64,000 nt of DNA, from NCBI GenBank assembly GCA_029972225.1, contig CP124756.1, forward strand, positions 620,001 to 684,000, given 5' to 3'. The notes beneath the pieces are model-generated. The model was not told the origin of the DNA. It did no database searches and was given only the letters and a program-made list of their open reading frames with translations. The DNA is from Candidatus Thiothrix putei (GTDB lineage Bacteria > Pseudomonadota > Gammaproteobacteria > Thiotrichales > Thiotrichaceae). The translations under genes and the position numbers were made by a program. Shown here in pieces: positions 56,247 through 64,000 of this stretch (position 1 is the stretch's first letter; every line of letters begins with the position of its first letter).

Positions 56247-57728
56247 TTAATCCAGCAAGTCGAATACGGCTTGTATGGCAAGGTGTGATTCCAACGTATC
56301 GGCAAGGCGCTCCAGTTGCTGTTCACGCACGGCATTGATGTCAAACGTTTGTGTTACGGGTAGCCCTGCCCATTCCAGCAAGCTTTGTAGGGTATCAGGT
56401 GAATCAAACAGACCGTGTAAGTAAGTCGCGATGATCTGTCCATCTATCGACATTGCCCCATCCGGCTGCCCATCCAAATACACAGCGGGATGCTCCAACG
56501 CCCTGCCGGTGCTAATGCCGCAGTGAATTTCGTAGCCTTGCAGAAACCCCTGCTGATCTCCCTTTGTCAGGGGAGGGGCAAGTGTGCCACGTCGGTTGGT
56601 TAATTGCTTTTCAGGCTGCAAGGTCGTTTCAAAGTCGAGTAAACCCAACCCCGTGTGGCTACAAGGTTGACCTTCGATACCGTGCGGGTCGTGAATTGCT
56701 TGCCCTAGCATTTGCAAGCCACCGCAAATACCAATCACCTTCCCGCCATAACGTAAATGCCGCTGAATCGCGCTTTCCCAGCCTTGCGAGCGCAACCAGG
56801 CCAAGTCAAATCCAACATTCTTGCTACCCGGTAAAATGATCAAATCCGCTGCCGGAATGCTTTCCAGATGCCCCACGTACTGAAAATCCACCTGCGGATG
56901 CAAGCGCAACGGCTCAAAATCCGTATGATTACTAATATGCGGCAAGCGTGGCACAACGACTCTTAGCTCCCTGCCCCCCTTGCGGGGGAAGGGCTGGGGA
57001 TGGGGGGTATTCTCCGGCACGGCATCCTCCGCATCCAAATGCAGCCCATGCAAATACGGCAATACGCCCAGCACCGGTTTGCCCGTATACGCTTCCAACC
57101 AATCCAACCCGCCTTGCAATAACGCAATATCGCCGCGAAACCGATTGATCACAAAGCCTTTGACCCGCGCCTGTTCCGTTTCAGACAATAGCGCCAACGT
57201 ACCTACCAAATGCGCAAATACGCCACCTTTGTCGATGTCCGCAATCAAAATCACCGGGCAATCCGCCTGTTCCGCAAAGCCCATATTGGCAATATCGCCC
57301 TCACGTAAATTGATTTCCGCCGGGCTACCCGCGCCTTCCACCAACACATAATCGTATTCCGCACACAGCCGCGCATAGGAATCAAACACCGCCGCCGCTG
57401 CCTTGGGTTTGTAACTGTGGTAATCGAGGGCTTCAAGATTGCCGATAGAATGCCCTTGCAAGATAACTTGCGCCCCCGTGTCGGTATTCGGCTTAAGCAG
57501 CACGGGATTCAGGTGGACACTGGGGATAACGCCCGCTGCTTGTGCTTGCAAGGCTTGCGCCCGCCCGATTTCGCCGCCATCGGGGGTCACCGCACTGTTT
57601 AACGCCATGTTCTGCGGCTTGAACGGTACGACGGATAAACCACGCCGTTTGAAGACGCGGCATAGCCCCGCCACCAGCGTGCTTTTACCCGCATCCGACG
57701 TACAGCCCTGCACCATTAATGTGGGCAT
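56247..57728 (-). CDS. cobQ: Cobyric acid synthase, with repeat-derived insertions
   Basis: A 493-residue amidotransferase that amidates the corrin side chains. The N-terminal ATPase part has [14 protein letters not shown] (about residues 5-18); the glutaminase part has LPGSKNVG and [10 protein letters not shown] with the catalytic Cys, and HGLFDSP at the end. Two stretches look like translated intergenic repeats: [15 protein letters not shown] before the LRVVVPRLP strand and [12 protein letters not shown] before GYEIHCG. The reading frame is kept and both lie in likely loops. AAGGAA eight bases before the ATG sets the start. It overlaps the preceding cobD gene by 13 bases. Confidence 0.93.
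   Translation of the reverse strand: MPTLMVQGCTSDAGKSTLVAGLCRVFKRRGLSVVPFKPQNMALNSAVTPDGGEIGRAQALQAQAAGVIPSVHLNPVLLKPNTDTGAQVILQGHSIGNLEALDYHSYKPKAAAAVFDSYARLCAEYDYVLVEGAGSPAEINLREGDIANMGFAEQADCPVILIADIDKGGVFAHLVGTLALLSETEQARVKGFVINRFRGDIALLQGGLDWLEAYTGKPVLGVLPYLHGLHLDAEDAVPENTPHPQPFPRKGGRELRVVVPRLPHISNHTDFEPLRLHPQVDFQYVGHLESIPAADLIILPGSKNVGFDLAWLRSQGWESAIQRHLRYGGKVIGICGGLQMLGQAIHDPHGIEGQPCSHTGLGLLDFETTLQPEKQLTNRRGTLAPPLTKGDQQGFLQGYEIHCGISTGRALEHPAVYLDGQPDGAMSIDGQIIATYLHGLFDSPDTLQSLLEWAGLPVTQTFDINAVREQQLERLADTLESHLAIQAVFDLLD
56973..57007. repeat. G+C-rich dispersed repeat inside cobQ
   Basis: On the minus strand this reads CCCCCCATCCCCAGCCCTTC and on to CGCAAGGGGGG, nearly the same as the left arm of the repeat between gap and pgk (43532). 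It adds about 14 codons to cobQ without breaking the frame. Confidence 0.75.
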
Positions 57729-58723
57729 GATTGAATTCCTTGTTTGAGCCGCCGCCATTGGCTTTCGGAAGCCGGTAAGCCAAACCGCAGGGCAGGTGGG
57801 TGTTGAAACAAACGCACCAGTATCCCCAACTGCGCCAAACGGACAAATTCCTGTTGCGCCGCTGGCAAGGGTACGTAAGCGAATAGCTGGGTGCTACTGA
57901 CCGCTACGCCATAATGCTTTGCCAGCAGCCGTTGCAAGCGGGCAGAAGCCTTGACCAGTCGTATGGTTTGCTGCTGTTGCCAAGCCGCATCTGCCAACGC
58001 CTGCTTGCCCGCCCAACGTGCAGGGTGGCTAACTGACCAGTCATCCTGCAACGCTGCCAGTTGTTGTAACCATTCAGGCTTTGCCCACACGAAACCAAGG
58101 CGCACACCTGCCAGCCCGAAAAACTTGCCAAGGGAACGCAATACCACCAACTGTTGTGGCGGCGTTTTCCAGAAACGGATCAGGCTGTCATCCCAAGCGT
58201 CCATGAAGGCTTCATCAACCACCAACCAGCCGTCATGTCGGCGCAAAGCCAGCAGCCAGTTCCAGAGGATGTCAGCATCGTAATACCGTGCAGTCGGGTT
58301 GGTGGGGTTGACAACAACCAGCACATCCAGTTGCGGCAAATGCGCCTCCACCGTATCGGGGGCAATTTCCTGCACCTGATGCCCAGCCGCTTGCCACGCC
58401 TGATAATGGCTGCGGTAAGCGGGGCTGAGGATGCCGACCCGTTTGTTCCCCCCCAGCACGGTGGGCAGCAGGCGGATAGCTTGCTGCGTACCAGCGACCG
58501 GCAACAGGTTTTCTGGCGCTGTGTGGTCGTAATAGCGGGCGGCAATGCTTTCCAGCCCATCATCCGTTTCCGGTAAACGCTGCCAACATTCAGGCGGAAC
58601 GGGCGATAAAGGGTAAGGCCAAGGGCTGATACCCGTGGATAAATCCAGCCAGTTTTTTAGTGGGATGCCAAAAGTGCGGCTGGCAGCACGCAATTGCCCA
58701 CCGTGTTCATGTGAAGAAAACAA
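57716..58723 (-). CDS. cobD: Threonine-phosphate decarboxylase (PLP-dependent)
   Basis: A 335-residue class I/II aminotransferase-fold enzyme of the CobD (E. coli/Salmonella naming; CobC in Pseudomonas naming) family, making (R)-1-amino-2-propanol phosphate for the corrinoid linker. It starts with a HGG segment, has [13 protein letters not shown] (about residues 26-38), [18 protein letters not shown] and the PLP-lysine motif [16 protein letters not shown] (about residue 197). It overlaps cobQ and cbiB at its two ends, so it belongs to the reverse-strand operon. Confidence 0.9.
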   Translation of the reverse strand: MFSSHEHGGQLRAASRTFGIPLKNWLDLSTGISPWPYPLSPVPPECWQRLPETDDGLESIAARYYDHTAPENLLPVAGTQQAIRLLPTVLGGNKRVGILSPAYRSHYQAWQAAGHQVQEIAPDTVEAHLPQLDVLVVVNPTNPTARYYDADILWNWLLALRRHDGWLVVDEAFMDAWDDSLIRFWKTPPQQLVVLRSLGKFFGLAGVRLGFVWAKPEWLQQLAALQDDWSVSHPARWAGKQALADAAWQQQQTIRLVKASARLQRLLAKHYGVAVSSTQLFAYVPLPAAQQEFVRLAQLGILVRLFQHPPALRFGLPASESQWRRLKQGIQSCPH

Positions 58724-59615
58724 GCATTCCTCCTGTGATTAATGACAGCACCGCCCACAGATACACGCCGCGATCCAGCAAGCCGATAGCGCGGGTAATC
58801 GCGGATGCGTCCGGTATTGCACCCGCACCGAGTGATGGGCGGGCTTTGGTTTGCCCCGCATACACCGCATCGCCGCCAAGTTGTACCTGCAATGCACCCG
58901 CTCCCGCTGCCATCACCACCCCCGCGTTGGGGCTGTACCAACGGCTGCCTTGGGTACGCCACGCTTGCAGCGCAGTGGCAACATTCCCGCATAGCGCATA
59001 GGTTAACGCGGTCAAGCGTGCCGGAATCCAGTTCAACACATCGTCCACCCGCGCTGCCCACTTGCCGAAACGCTCAAAACGTTCATTGCGATAACCCCAC
59101 ATCGCATCCAGCGTATTACTCAGGCGGTACAACATGACTGCTGGCGCACCGCCGATCATTAGCCAAAACAAGGGGGCAAACACCGCGTCGCTGCCATTTT
59201 CCAGCACCGATTCGATGCAGGCACGGCTGATCTGGGGGCTATCGAGTTGGGAGGTGTCGCGGCTGACCAGCCAACCGACTTTTTGCCGTGCTTGCGGTAA
59301 ATCATCCGCCAGCAGTGCTTGTTGCACCCACTGGGCGTGTTGGCGCAGGCTTTGCCAGCCAATCGCCAACCAACCGCACAGCACACTAAGCCAAAGTCCA
59401 CCGATGAGCGTATCCAGCCACCAAACGGCAACGCTGAAAGGCAACACAGCCAAACACCACGCCAGTATGCCGTAGTGAATGCTGCGGTTATTGAAGTGGG
59501 ATTCCAGCCAATCCGCCAGCTTGCCGAAGCCGACCAGCGGGTGAAAACGCGGGGGTTCGCCTAACAGCCGATCGAGCAATACAGCAGGGGCAAGCAAGCA
59601 AAGAGACAGGCTCAT
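58707..59615 (-). CDS. cbiB: Adenosylcobinamide-phosphate synthase
   Basis: A 302-residue membrane protein of the CbiB/CobD family that attaches aminopropanol phosphate to cobyric acid. It begins with LAPAVLLDRLLGEPPRFHPLVGFG (about residues 8-31), has LVSRDTSQLD and the SVLENGSDAVFAPLFW motif (about 135-150), and four or five hydrophobic segments. It lies between the DUF71 gene and cobD with small overlaps (17 bases with cobD, four with the DUF71 gene). Confidence 0.94.
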   Translation of the reverse strand: MSLSLCLLAPAVLLDRLLGEPPRFHPLVGFGKLADWLESHFNNRSIHYGILAWCLAVLPFSVAVWWLDTLIGGLWLSVLCGWLAIGWQSLRQHAQWVQQALLADDLPQARQKVGWLVSRDTSQLDSPQISRACIESVLENGSDAVFAPLFWLMIGGAPAVMLYRLSNTLDAMWGYRNERFERFGKWAARVDDVLNWIPARLTALTYALCGNVATALQAWRTQGSRWYSPNAGVVMAAGAGALQVQLGGDAVYAGQTKARPSLGAGAIPDASAITRAIGLLDRGVYLWAVLSLITGGMLVFFT

Positions 59616-60262
59616 GCCAGCGTGAAATCAAGGAAGGTGTAGTTGTATTCGCCGGTGAAATTACCCAATGCCTGTATTTTCAGTGGGTATGAAAACAACG
59701 GCCCATCGGTCACAAAAGTATGAAATTCGCCGCTTTCGCCGCAAACATCCACACCGATAGCATCCAGTTCCTGCATAGCGGCAGTATCCAGCTTACGCCC
59801 TAACCAGCTTTCATCCAACACGCCTTGCTTGACAGCAATGATGTGCGTGGTGAAACCAACAGCATGAAATTCCGCCAGTAGTGCCGAGTGTGCGTCTTCC
59901 CACAACGGAAATAGCACAGCTAGACCCACCTCTTCGCCCACCTGTTCCAGCCATTCGCGGTGTGCCTGAAGGTCAATATCCCCCGAAATCAGAGCTTCAG
60001 CCCCTTGCTGTTTGGCTTCGCTCAAGGCTTGGACGTACACCGGGCGATACCCTTCCCACGTCACCGACGGCGTGATCAAGGGCAAGCCCATTGCCGCCGC
60101 CTGTTGCTGCAATACTTCTGGACGTAGGGCATGGGCGCGGGTGCGTGAACCGTCCGCTTCCAGCATCGTTAGCAATGCTTGCGGCTGATGCCCTGCCTGC
60201 ATCGCGCGATACAAGGCGAGGCAAGCATCCTTGCCCCCGCTCCATGAACTGATCAGTTTCAT
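59612..60262 (-). CDS. DUF71/COG2102 ATP-pyrophosphatase (B12-associated Dph6-like protein)
   Basis: A 216-residue PP-loop ATPase, with SSWSGGKDACLALYRAMQAG (about residues 5-24) and the family segment GESGEFHTFVTDGP near the C-terminus. The family includes diphthine-ammonia ligase of eukaryotes and archaea. Bacteria lack diphthamide, and a bacterial branch found in B12 salvage operons has been proposed to act in corrinoid salvage. Its place here between btuM and cbiB fits that branch. Exact reaction unknown. Confidence 0.88.
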   Translation of the reverse strand: MKLISSWSGGKDACLALYRAMQAGHQPQALLTMLEADGSRTRAHALRPEVLQQQAAAMGLPLITPSVTWEGYRPVYVQALSEAKQQGAEALISGDIDLQAHREWLEQVGEEVGLAVLFPLWEDAHSALLAEFHAVGFTTHIIAVKQGVLDESWLGRKLDTAAMQELDAIGVDVCGESGEFHTFVTDGPLFSYPLKIQALGNFTGEYNYTFLDFTLA

Positions 60263-60263
60263 G

Positions 60264-60827
60264 TTACTTGCCGTGCGCCAATGAGCGGTTCACCATCGAC
60301 ACCGCAACGTGTACGAATGTGCCAACCGTGACATACAGGCCAGTCACATACAAACCATGTGGCGCGTATTTCAGCAAGCGGCTGCCAAATTCTGCGACGC
60401 TCAACTCAGCAAACTTGCCGGAGAGGGAGTAAAAACTACCACTGGAAATGAGTTCCGACACTGCAAAGCCAACCACGACAGCCAACACCAGTTTGCCCAA
60501 GGTTGCCAGCGTTTCACCTTGATAATGCCCAGCCAACCAACGCCCTGCTATAAACAGCGCCCCATACGCGGGAACAAGTGCCACATACGCCTGTGATACA
60601 CAGAAATCGCTGACACCAAACTTGGTAATACCCACGTAATCAATGGCGACTGCGGTTGCCATGAACACCCCGAATGCCAGTACATTGCGCAGGTAAAATC
60701 CAGCAAGGAAAAACACCGCCCACGACGCATCCAGCAAGTGATCCGTGATATGAGCGCGGGTAACAAGCATTGCCAGCAGCAGAATGCTACCAACCAGCCA
60801 TTGATTTTTAGTAGAAAGTGTAAACAT
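60264..60827 (-). CDS. btuM: BtuM-like solitary vitamin B12 transporter
   Basis: A 187-residue membrane protein with five or six hydrophobic segments and no ATPase partner in the region. It sits between btuB and the DUF71 gene. The single cysteine, C76 in GVSDFCVSQAYVALVPAYG, matches the position and surroundings expected for BtuM of Thiobacillus denitrificans, where a cysteine binds cobalamin cobalt and removes cyanide. BtuM is an ECF S-component-like protein thought to work without an ECF module. Identification is from memory of the family and from context. Confidence 0.75.
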   Translation of the reverse strand: MFTLSTKNQWLVGSILLLAMLVTRAHITDHLLDASWAVFFLAGFYLRNVLAFGVFMATAVAIDYVGITKFGVSDFCVSQAYVALVPAYGALFIAGRWLAGHYQGETLATLGKLVLAVVVGFAVSELISSGSFYSLSGKFAELSVAEFGSRLLKYAPHGLYVTGLYVTVGTFVHVAVSMVNRSLAHGK

Positions 60828-60845
60828 TATCGTATCTCCTTAACG

Positions 60846-62672
60846 TTACTTCGGTGCGTATTTAACCGTCACCAGACCATTAACACCGTCTTGATTATAG
60901 CCGTTGTTGGTTTGGTAATCTTTGTCCAATACGTTGCTGAGTTTTGCCCCGACCGTCCAGCTTTTCGCAACTTGGTAATCGGCGCGTAAGTCCAACGTGC
61001 CATAACCCGAAAGCTTTTTGCTCTCGGTATTGGCGGTATCGGTATAACGCTGGCTTTCGCCACGTACTGTTGCACCCACGCGGAATTTGCCAAGGTCACG
61101 GTCAATATCCATGCTGGCAAGCCGTTCGGGGCGGAGTATCAGGTTATTACCCGCATCCACACCGCTGCGGTTTTCTGGTTTCTGGAGGGTAAGATTGGTG
61201 TTCACCTCCCAGCCTGCCAATTGCGTTCCGGCACTCAGTTCCACGCCTTGAATCCGTGCCTTGTCGGTTTGGCTGACCTTGTAGGTCGGCGGTGGGTAGC
61301 TAATCAAATTGTCGATGGTGTTACTGAAGGCATTGGCTGACCAACGCACTTTGTCACTGGCGGCTTTGCCAGAAACGCCTACTTCCACATTTTGGGATTC
61401 CTCCGGCTGCAAGCTGGCATCACCACTGAACGGGAAGTACAAATTATTGAAGGTAGGGGCTTTGAATGCCGTGCCATAAGCTGCTGTCACGCGCATTCCA
61501 TTGTTGAAATCACGCCCGACCGCCACGCTGCCAGTGGTATGCTTGCCAAATTGTTCATTGTCATCATGACGCGCCGAAACATCGAATTGAGTTGTGCCGA
61601 TTGAGTGCTGATAACTGCTAAATACCCCCGTATTGTCGCGGCTAGTCACATCGTAGGTCGTGTTGCTGTCCACCTTGTCGTTTTGCTGGTCAATGCCGAC
61701 TGTCAAAGAACTGTTGCTGGTGATTTGTACATCAGCTTGCACGGTTGCTGTCGTGCGGGTGGTGTTAAAACGGCTTTTGAAATCACCGTCCTTGAAGTTG
61801 TCACTTTCGTCCTTTGACTGCCCAAGTTGCGCGGTCAGCACGGCTTGATCGCCCAGTGTGTGGCGCAACTTGCCACTGACTGCTTGCTGCACAAACTCGC
61901 CTTGGTTGCCGAAAGCGCCGTCGTAATCATTGTTGCCTTGCGCTTGCAACAGGGAAACGTCTACATCCGTGCCATTGGCAAAGCGGTGTCCGGCACGCAA
62001 AGCAACGCTGTCGCGTTCGTAACCATCGGCATCTGGCTCTTTATTATTGGCGGTGGCGTTGAAACCGTCGGTTTGTTCCGTGCCTGCATTGAGGTTGTAC
62101 CAGGTTGTCGTATTACCGCCCGCCAGATTGACGTTGGCTTTTTGAGTATTGTTACTGCCTGCACTGATGCTGATTTCCGGCTGGAAACCCTTGCCGCCTT
62201 TGCGGGTGAAAATTTGGATGACACCACCAATCGCTTCCGACCCGTACAAGCTGGAACGCGGGCCACGCACGACTTCGATACGTTCTACCTGATCCAGTGG
62301 CAAGTCTTCAAATGCCACCGTACCCGTGGTTGCTGAACCCATTTTAATGCCGTCAACCAGCACCAAGACGTGGCTGGAATTCGTGCCCCGGATAAATACC
62401 GAGGTCGCTTTGCCTACGCCACCGCTGTTGCTCAGGGTAATACCGGGTAAACGCCGCAATACTTCCGGCACACTCGTCGCCTGATAGTGCTCAATGTCTT
62501 TACGGGTAATAATGCTGACGGGGGCTAAGGTTTCGTCAACGGTACGGGCTTTGCGGTCAGCCGTGACAACGATTTCATCGAGGGTGGTGGCATCTTCTGC
62601 CAATACCAGCGGGGATGCCAACAGGCAAAGGGTAACAGTGCCGAACTGCGCGGCAAGAGGGGATAATTTCAT
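60846..62672 (-). CDS. btuB: TonB-dependent vitamin B12 receptor BtuB
   Basis: A 608-residue outer-membrane receptor. A signal peptide (to about residue 25, LASPLVLA) is followed by the TonB box DEIVVTADR and a plug domain with ITRKDIEHYQATSVPEVLRR, VFIRGTNSSHVLVLVDGIK and RGPRSSLYGSEAIGG in shorter blocks. The rest is a 22-stranded barrel ending in VTVKYAPK-type sequence. Length and plug sequence fit BtuB. A cobalamin riboswitch lies directly upstream. It brings corrinoids into the periplasm for BtuM. Confidence 0.93.
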   Translation of the reverse strand: MKLSPLAAQFGTVTLCLLASPLVLAEDATTLDEIVVTADRKARTVDETLAPVSIITRKDIEHYQATSVPEVLRRLPGITLSNSGGVGKATSVFIRGTNSSHVLVLVDGIKMGSATTGTVAFEDLPLDQVERIEVVRGPRSSLYGSEAIGGVIQIFTRKGGKGFQPEISISAGSNNTQKANVNLAGGNTTTWYNLNAGTEQTDGFNATANNKEPDADGYERDSVALRAGHRFANGTDVDVSLLQAQGNNDYDGAFGNQGEFVQQAVSGKLRHTLGDQAVLTAQLGQSKDESDNFKDGDFKSRFNTTRTTATVQADVQITSNSSLTVGIDQQNDKVDSNTTYDVTSRDNTGVFSSYQHSIGTTQFDVSARHDDNEQFGKHTTGSVAVGRDFNNGMRVTAAYGTAFKAPTFNNLYFPFSGDASLQPEESQNVEVGVSGKAASDKVRWSANAFSNTIDNLISYPPPTYKVSQTDKARIQGVELSAGTQLAGWEVNTNLTLQKPENRSGVDAGNNLILRPERLASMDIDRDLGKFRVGATVRGESQRYTDTANTESKKLSGYGTLDLRADYQVAKSWTVGAKLSNVLDKDYQTNNGYNQDGVNGLVTVKYAPK

Positions 62673-62737
62673 GGGGTATGGATTTCCGTAACGATGCGCC
62701 CATCGCGCACGTGTGTGAAGACGACTCGCTAGAGTCG

Positions 62738-62862
62738 CGCCTTGTCAGGCCGGTATCGGACTTATCAGGTTGATTGAACCTGCTTACCGTTGCGAGGGCA
62801 GTGTGGGGCTTGCACCCACTTCCCGTTTAACGCTTCCCGAAAACGATGAAGCGCACCTGAAC
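62738..62862 (-). promoter_or_regulatory. Cobalamin riboswitch upstream of btuB
   Basis: Read on the minus strand, conserved blocks are in order: GGTGCGC (62857-62851), GGGAAGTGGGTGCAAGCCCC, the CACTGCCC...GCAACGGTAAG core (about 62804-62781) and ATACCGGCC (62753-62745). A hairpin at 62722-62737 (CGACTC/GAGTCG) nearer the gene may belong to the expression platform. Cobalamin binding should repress btuB and probably the following genes. Confidence 0.9.
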
Positions 62863-62910
62863 AGGAGAGGCAAACTACGGGATTATTCCAGCAGAGTCAA
62901 ACCTTTCGCA

Positions 62911-63999
62911 TTACCAGCGTTGCGACCAGAAATTCCCATTGTGGAAGTAATGCACGTAATCGCCAATCATCACGCTGCGGTCATTCTGCGGGTAGCTCCA
63001 ATATTCTTCGCGCCCACGCTCAGTAATCAGCGGGGGCAACTGACGGATCTTCTTGGCAGCTTTATCCACTTCAAACCGGTACAGCCCGGTTTGGGTGTGA
63101 CCGTAATAATCGGACGGTTGCCCCTGCATTCCTGCTTGCGGGGTATCGTGTAACTTAATCGGCAACGCTACCCGCAAATCCGTACCCACGGGCAACACGC
63201 TAACCGCATGGTGATCGTGCAGCGCGGCGGAATCGGTGCCGCGTTTGCCGAGAATCAGCTTATCGACTTCTTTCATCTCACCCGGTTTGCTGGTGTCGAA
63301 CAGGGAAAGTTTCATGCCTTGATACCATGCGCCCCGGAACTCACCCTGTGGGTCGGGCAGCGCATCTTTGCCAATGCCCAGCAGCAAGTGTTTGCCGACG
63401 GGGTGCAAGTAGTCAGAGAAGCCGGGGATTTCCAACTCGCCTGCGATGTACGGATCTTGCGGGTTGGTCAAATCCAGCACATACAGCGGGTCAGTGCTGC
63501 GGAAGGTGATTAAATACGCCTGATCACCGACAAAGCGCGAAGCGTAAAGCTGTTCTTCGGGTTTGCCGATGTGTTGCGGGCGCTTGCGGTTGGGCAATTG
63601 TGAGACCAGTTGCAAACCGTCTTTGCCGCCTTCTTTGAGGATGCTGAGAATGCCGGGCGATTTGCCGTAAGGGGCGGTAATCGCCATTGATGGGTCACTG
63701 AATTGGTCATTTTGGGTAATGACGCGCAAATAGCCATCCTGTTCGCTGAAACGGAAGGAGGCTTCCTGCCCGCTCAAATGCCCCGGCACGAAGCCGCTAC
63801 CACGGTAAGCAATGTCAGTGCCGGTGAACGCAAACTTATGAATGCCGGTATTGCTGCGAGCGCCTTGCGCTTGGTTGTATTGGTAGTCGGTGGTGGCAAG
63901 GTAGAGCGCTTGCGGTGAGGCGTACAAGGTGTCGGTATTGCCCACGTAGCAACGGCTTTTGAAGCGGAAGTCGGCGGCGTTCAAGTCAACGGCGACCAC
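62911..63999 (-). CDS. Beta-propeller domain protein, C-terminal part (runs off the window)
   Basis: The visible 362 residues are the C-terminal part of a secreted-type beta-propeller protein of the Beta_propel family (distantly WD40-like). Repeated blades show YLITFRSTDPLYVLDLTNPQ, AGELEIPGFSDYLHPVGKHL, GKRGTDSAALHDHHAV and GLYRFEVD. The segment DPLYVLDLTNP followed by GELEIPGFS is characteristic of the family. The N-terminus, which normally carries an export signal, lies beyond the right edge; the GTG at 63999 is only an internal codon. Function unknown. Confidence 0.82.
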   Translation of the reverse strand: MVAVDLNAADFRFKSRCYVGNTDTLYASPQALYLATTDYQYNQAQGARSNTGIHKFAFTGTDIAYRGSGFVPGHLSGQEASFRFSEQDGYLRVITQNDQFSDPSMAITAPYGKSPGILSILKEGGKDGLQLVSQLPNRKRPQHIGKPEEQLYASRFVGDQAYLITFRSTDPLYVLDLTNPQDPYIAGELEIPGFSDYLHPVGKHLLLGIGKDALPDPQGEFRGAWYQGMKLSLFDTSKPGEMKEVDKLILGKRGTDSAALHDHHAVSVLPVGTDLRVALPIKLHDTPQAGMQGQPSDYYGHTQTGLYRFEVDKAAKKIRQLPPLITERGREEYWSYPQNDRSVMIGDYVHYFHNGNFWSQRW

Positions 64000-64000
64000 G

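Overview
The window looks like a chromosomal segment of a sulfur-oxidising gammaproteobacterium, most plausibly a Thiothrix-like filamentous member of the Thiotrichaceae (inferred from gene content, not from a database match). The sulfur evidence is a dissimilatory sat-aprB-aprA set and a qmoA-qmoB-hdrC-hdrB operon. A pyrophosphate-type phosphofructokinase and a tkt-gap-pgk-pyk-fba carbon cluster fit an autotroph or mixotroph, but RuBisCO and phosphoribulokinase are not in view.

Layout. 0-2.3 kb: end of a type I restriction-modification locus (hsdM, start of hsdS). 2.3-4.0 kb: a thioredoxin-like protein and a metallo-beta-lactamase-fold hydrolase. 4.3-13.8 kb: sat, aprBA, adk, an SlyD-like FKBP, an unknown 117-residue protein, PPi-PFK, a YkgJ-type cysteine-cluster protein, an RRM protein, a phosphodiesterase and a lipoprotein FKBP. 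13.9-18.9 kb (minus strand): qmoAB-hdrCB. 19.0-22.8 kb: an A+T-rich secreted-protein segment with a BNR/Asp-box protein broken by two copies of a 95-bp MITE-like repeat, then a secreted trypsin-like protease. 22.8-29.3 kb: an AcuC-type deacetylase divergent from a Pat-type acetyltransferase, then thiD and thiE separated by an ATPase remnant and a ParDE toxin-antitoxin pair. 29.2-34.3 kb: an unknown membrane-anchored protein, hemL, and an overlapping exported protease/FHA membrane protein pair. 34.3-40.1 kb (minus): metK-ahcY-methyltransferase-metF-rsmE, preceded by a clear SAH riboswitch. 40.4-47.6 kb: tkt, gap, pgk, pyk, fba. 47.7-51.4 kb: an accessory islet with HipBA, orphan antitoxins, a deleted brnT, and an A+T-rich AIG1-like GTPase followed by a palindromic element. 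51.5-53.9 kb: Nudix hydrolase and gamma-carbonic anhydrase genes separated by a DUF4143 ATPase gene bounded by 31-bp direct repeats. 53.9-62.9 kb: a cobalamin salvage and uptake region (cobU-cobT-cobS forward; cobQ, cobD, cbiB, a DUF71 protein, btuM and btuB reverse) with a cobalamin riboswitch in front of btuB. The window ends inside a beta-propeller protein.

How the genes work together. AprBA oxidises sulfite plus AMP to APS; Sat converts APS plus PPi to ATP and sulfate; Adk recycles AMP; PPi-PFK running towards fructose-6-phosphate would regenerate PPi for Sat. QmoAB with soluble HdrCB is the likely electron acceptor for AprBA. The SAH riboswitch couples S-adenosylmethionine synthesis, SAH hydrolysis, folate methyl supply and two methyltransferases in one transcript. 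The cobalamin region covers outer-membrane uptake, a solitary inner-membrane BtuM and corrinoid remodelling. No tRNA, rRNA, CRISPR array or complete insertion sequence was recognised.
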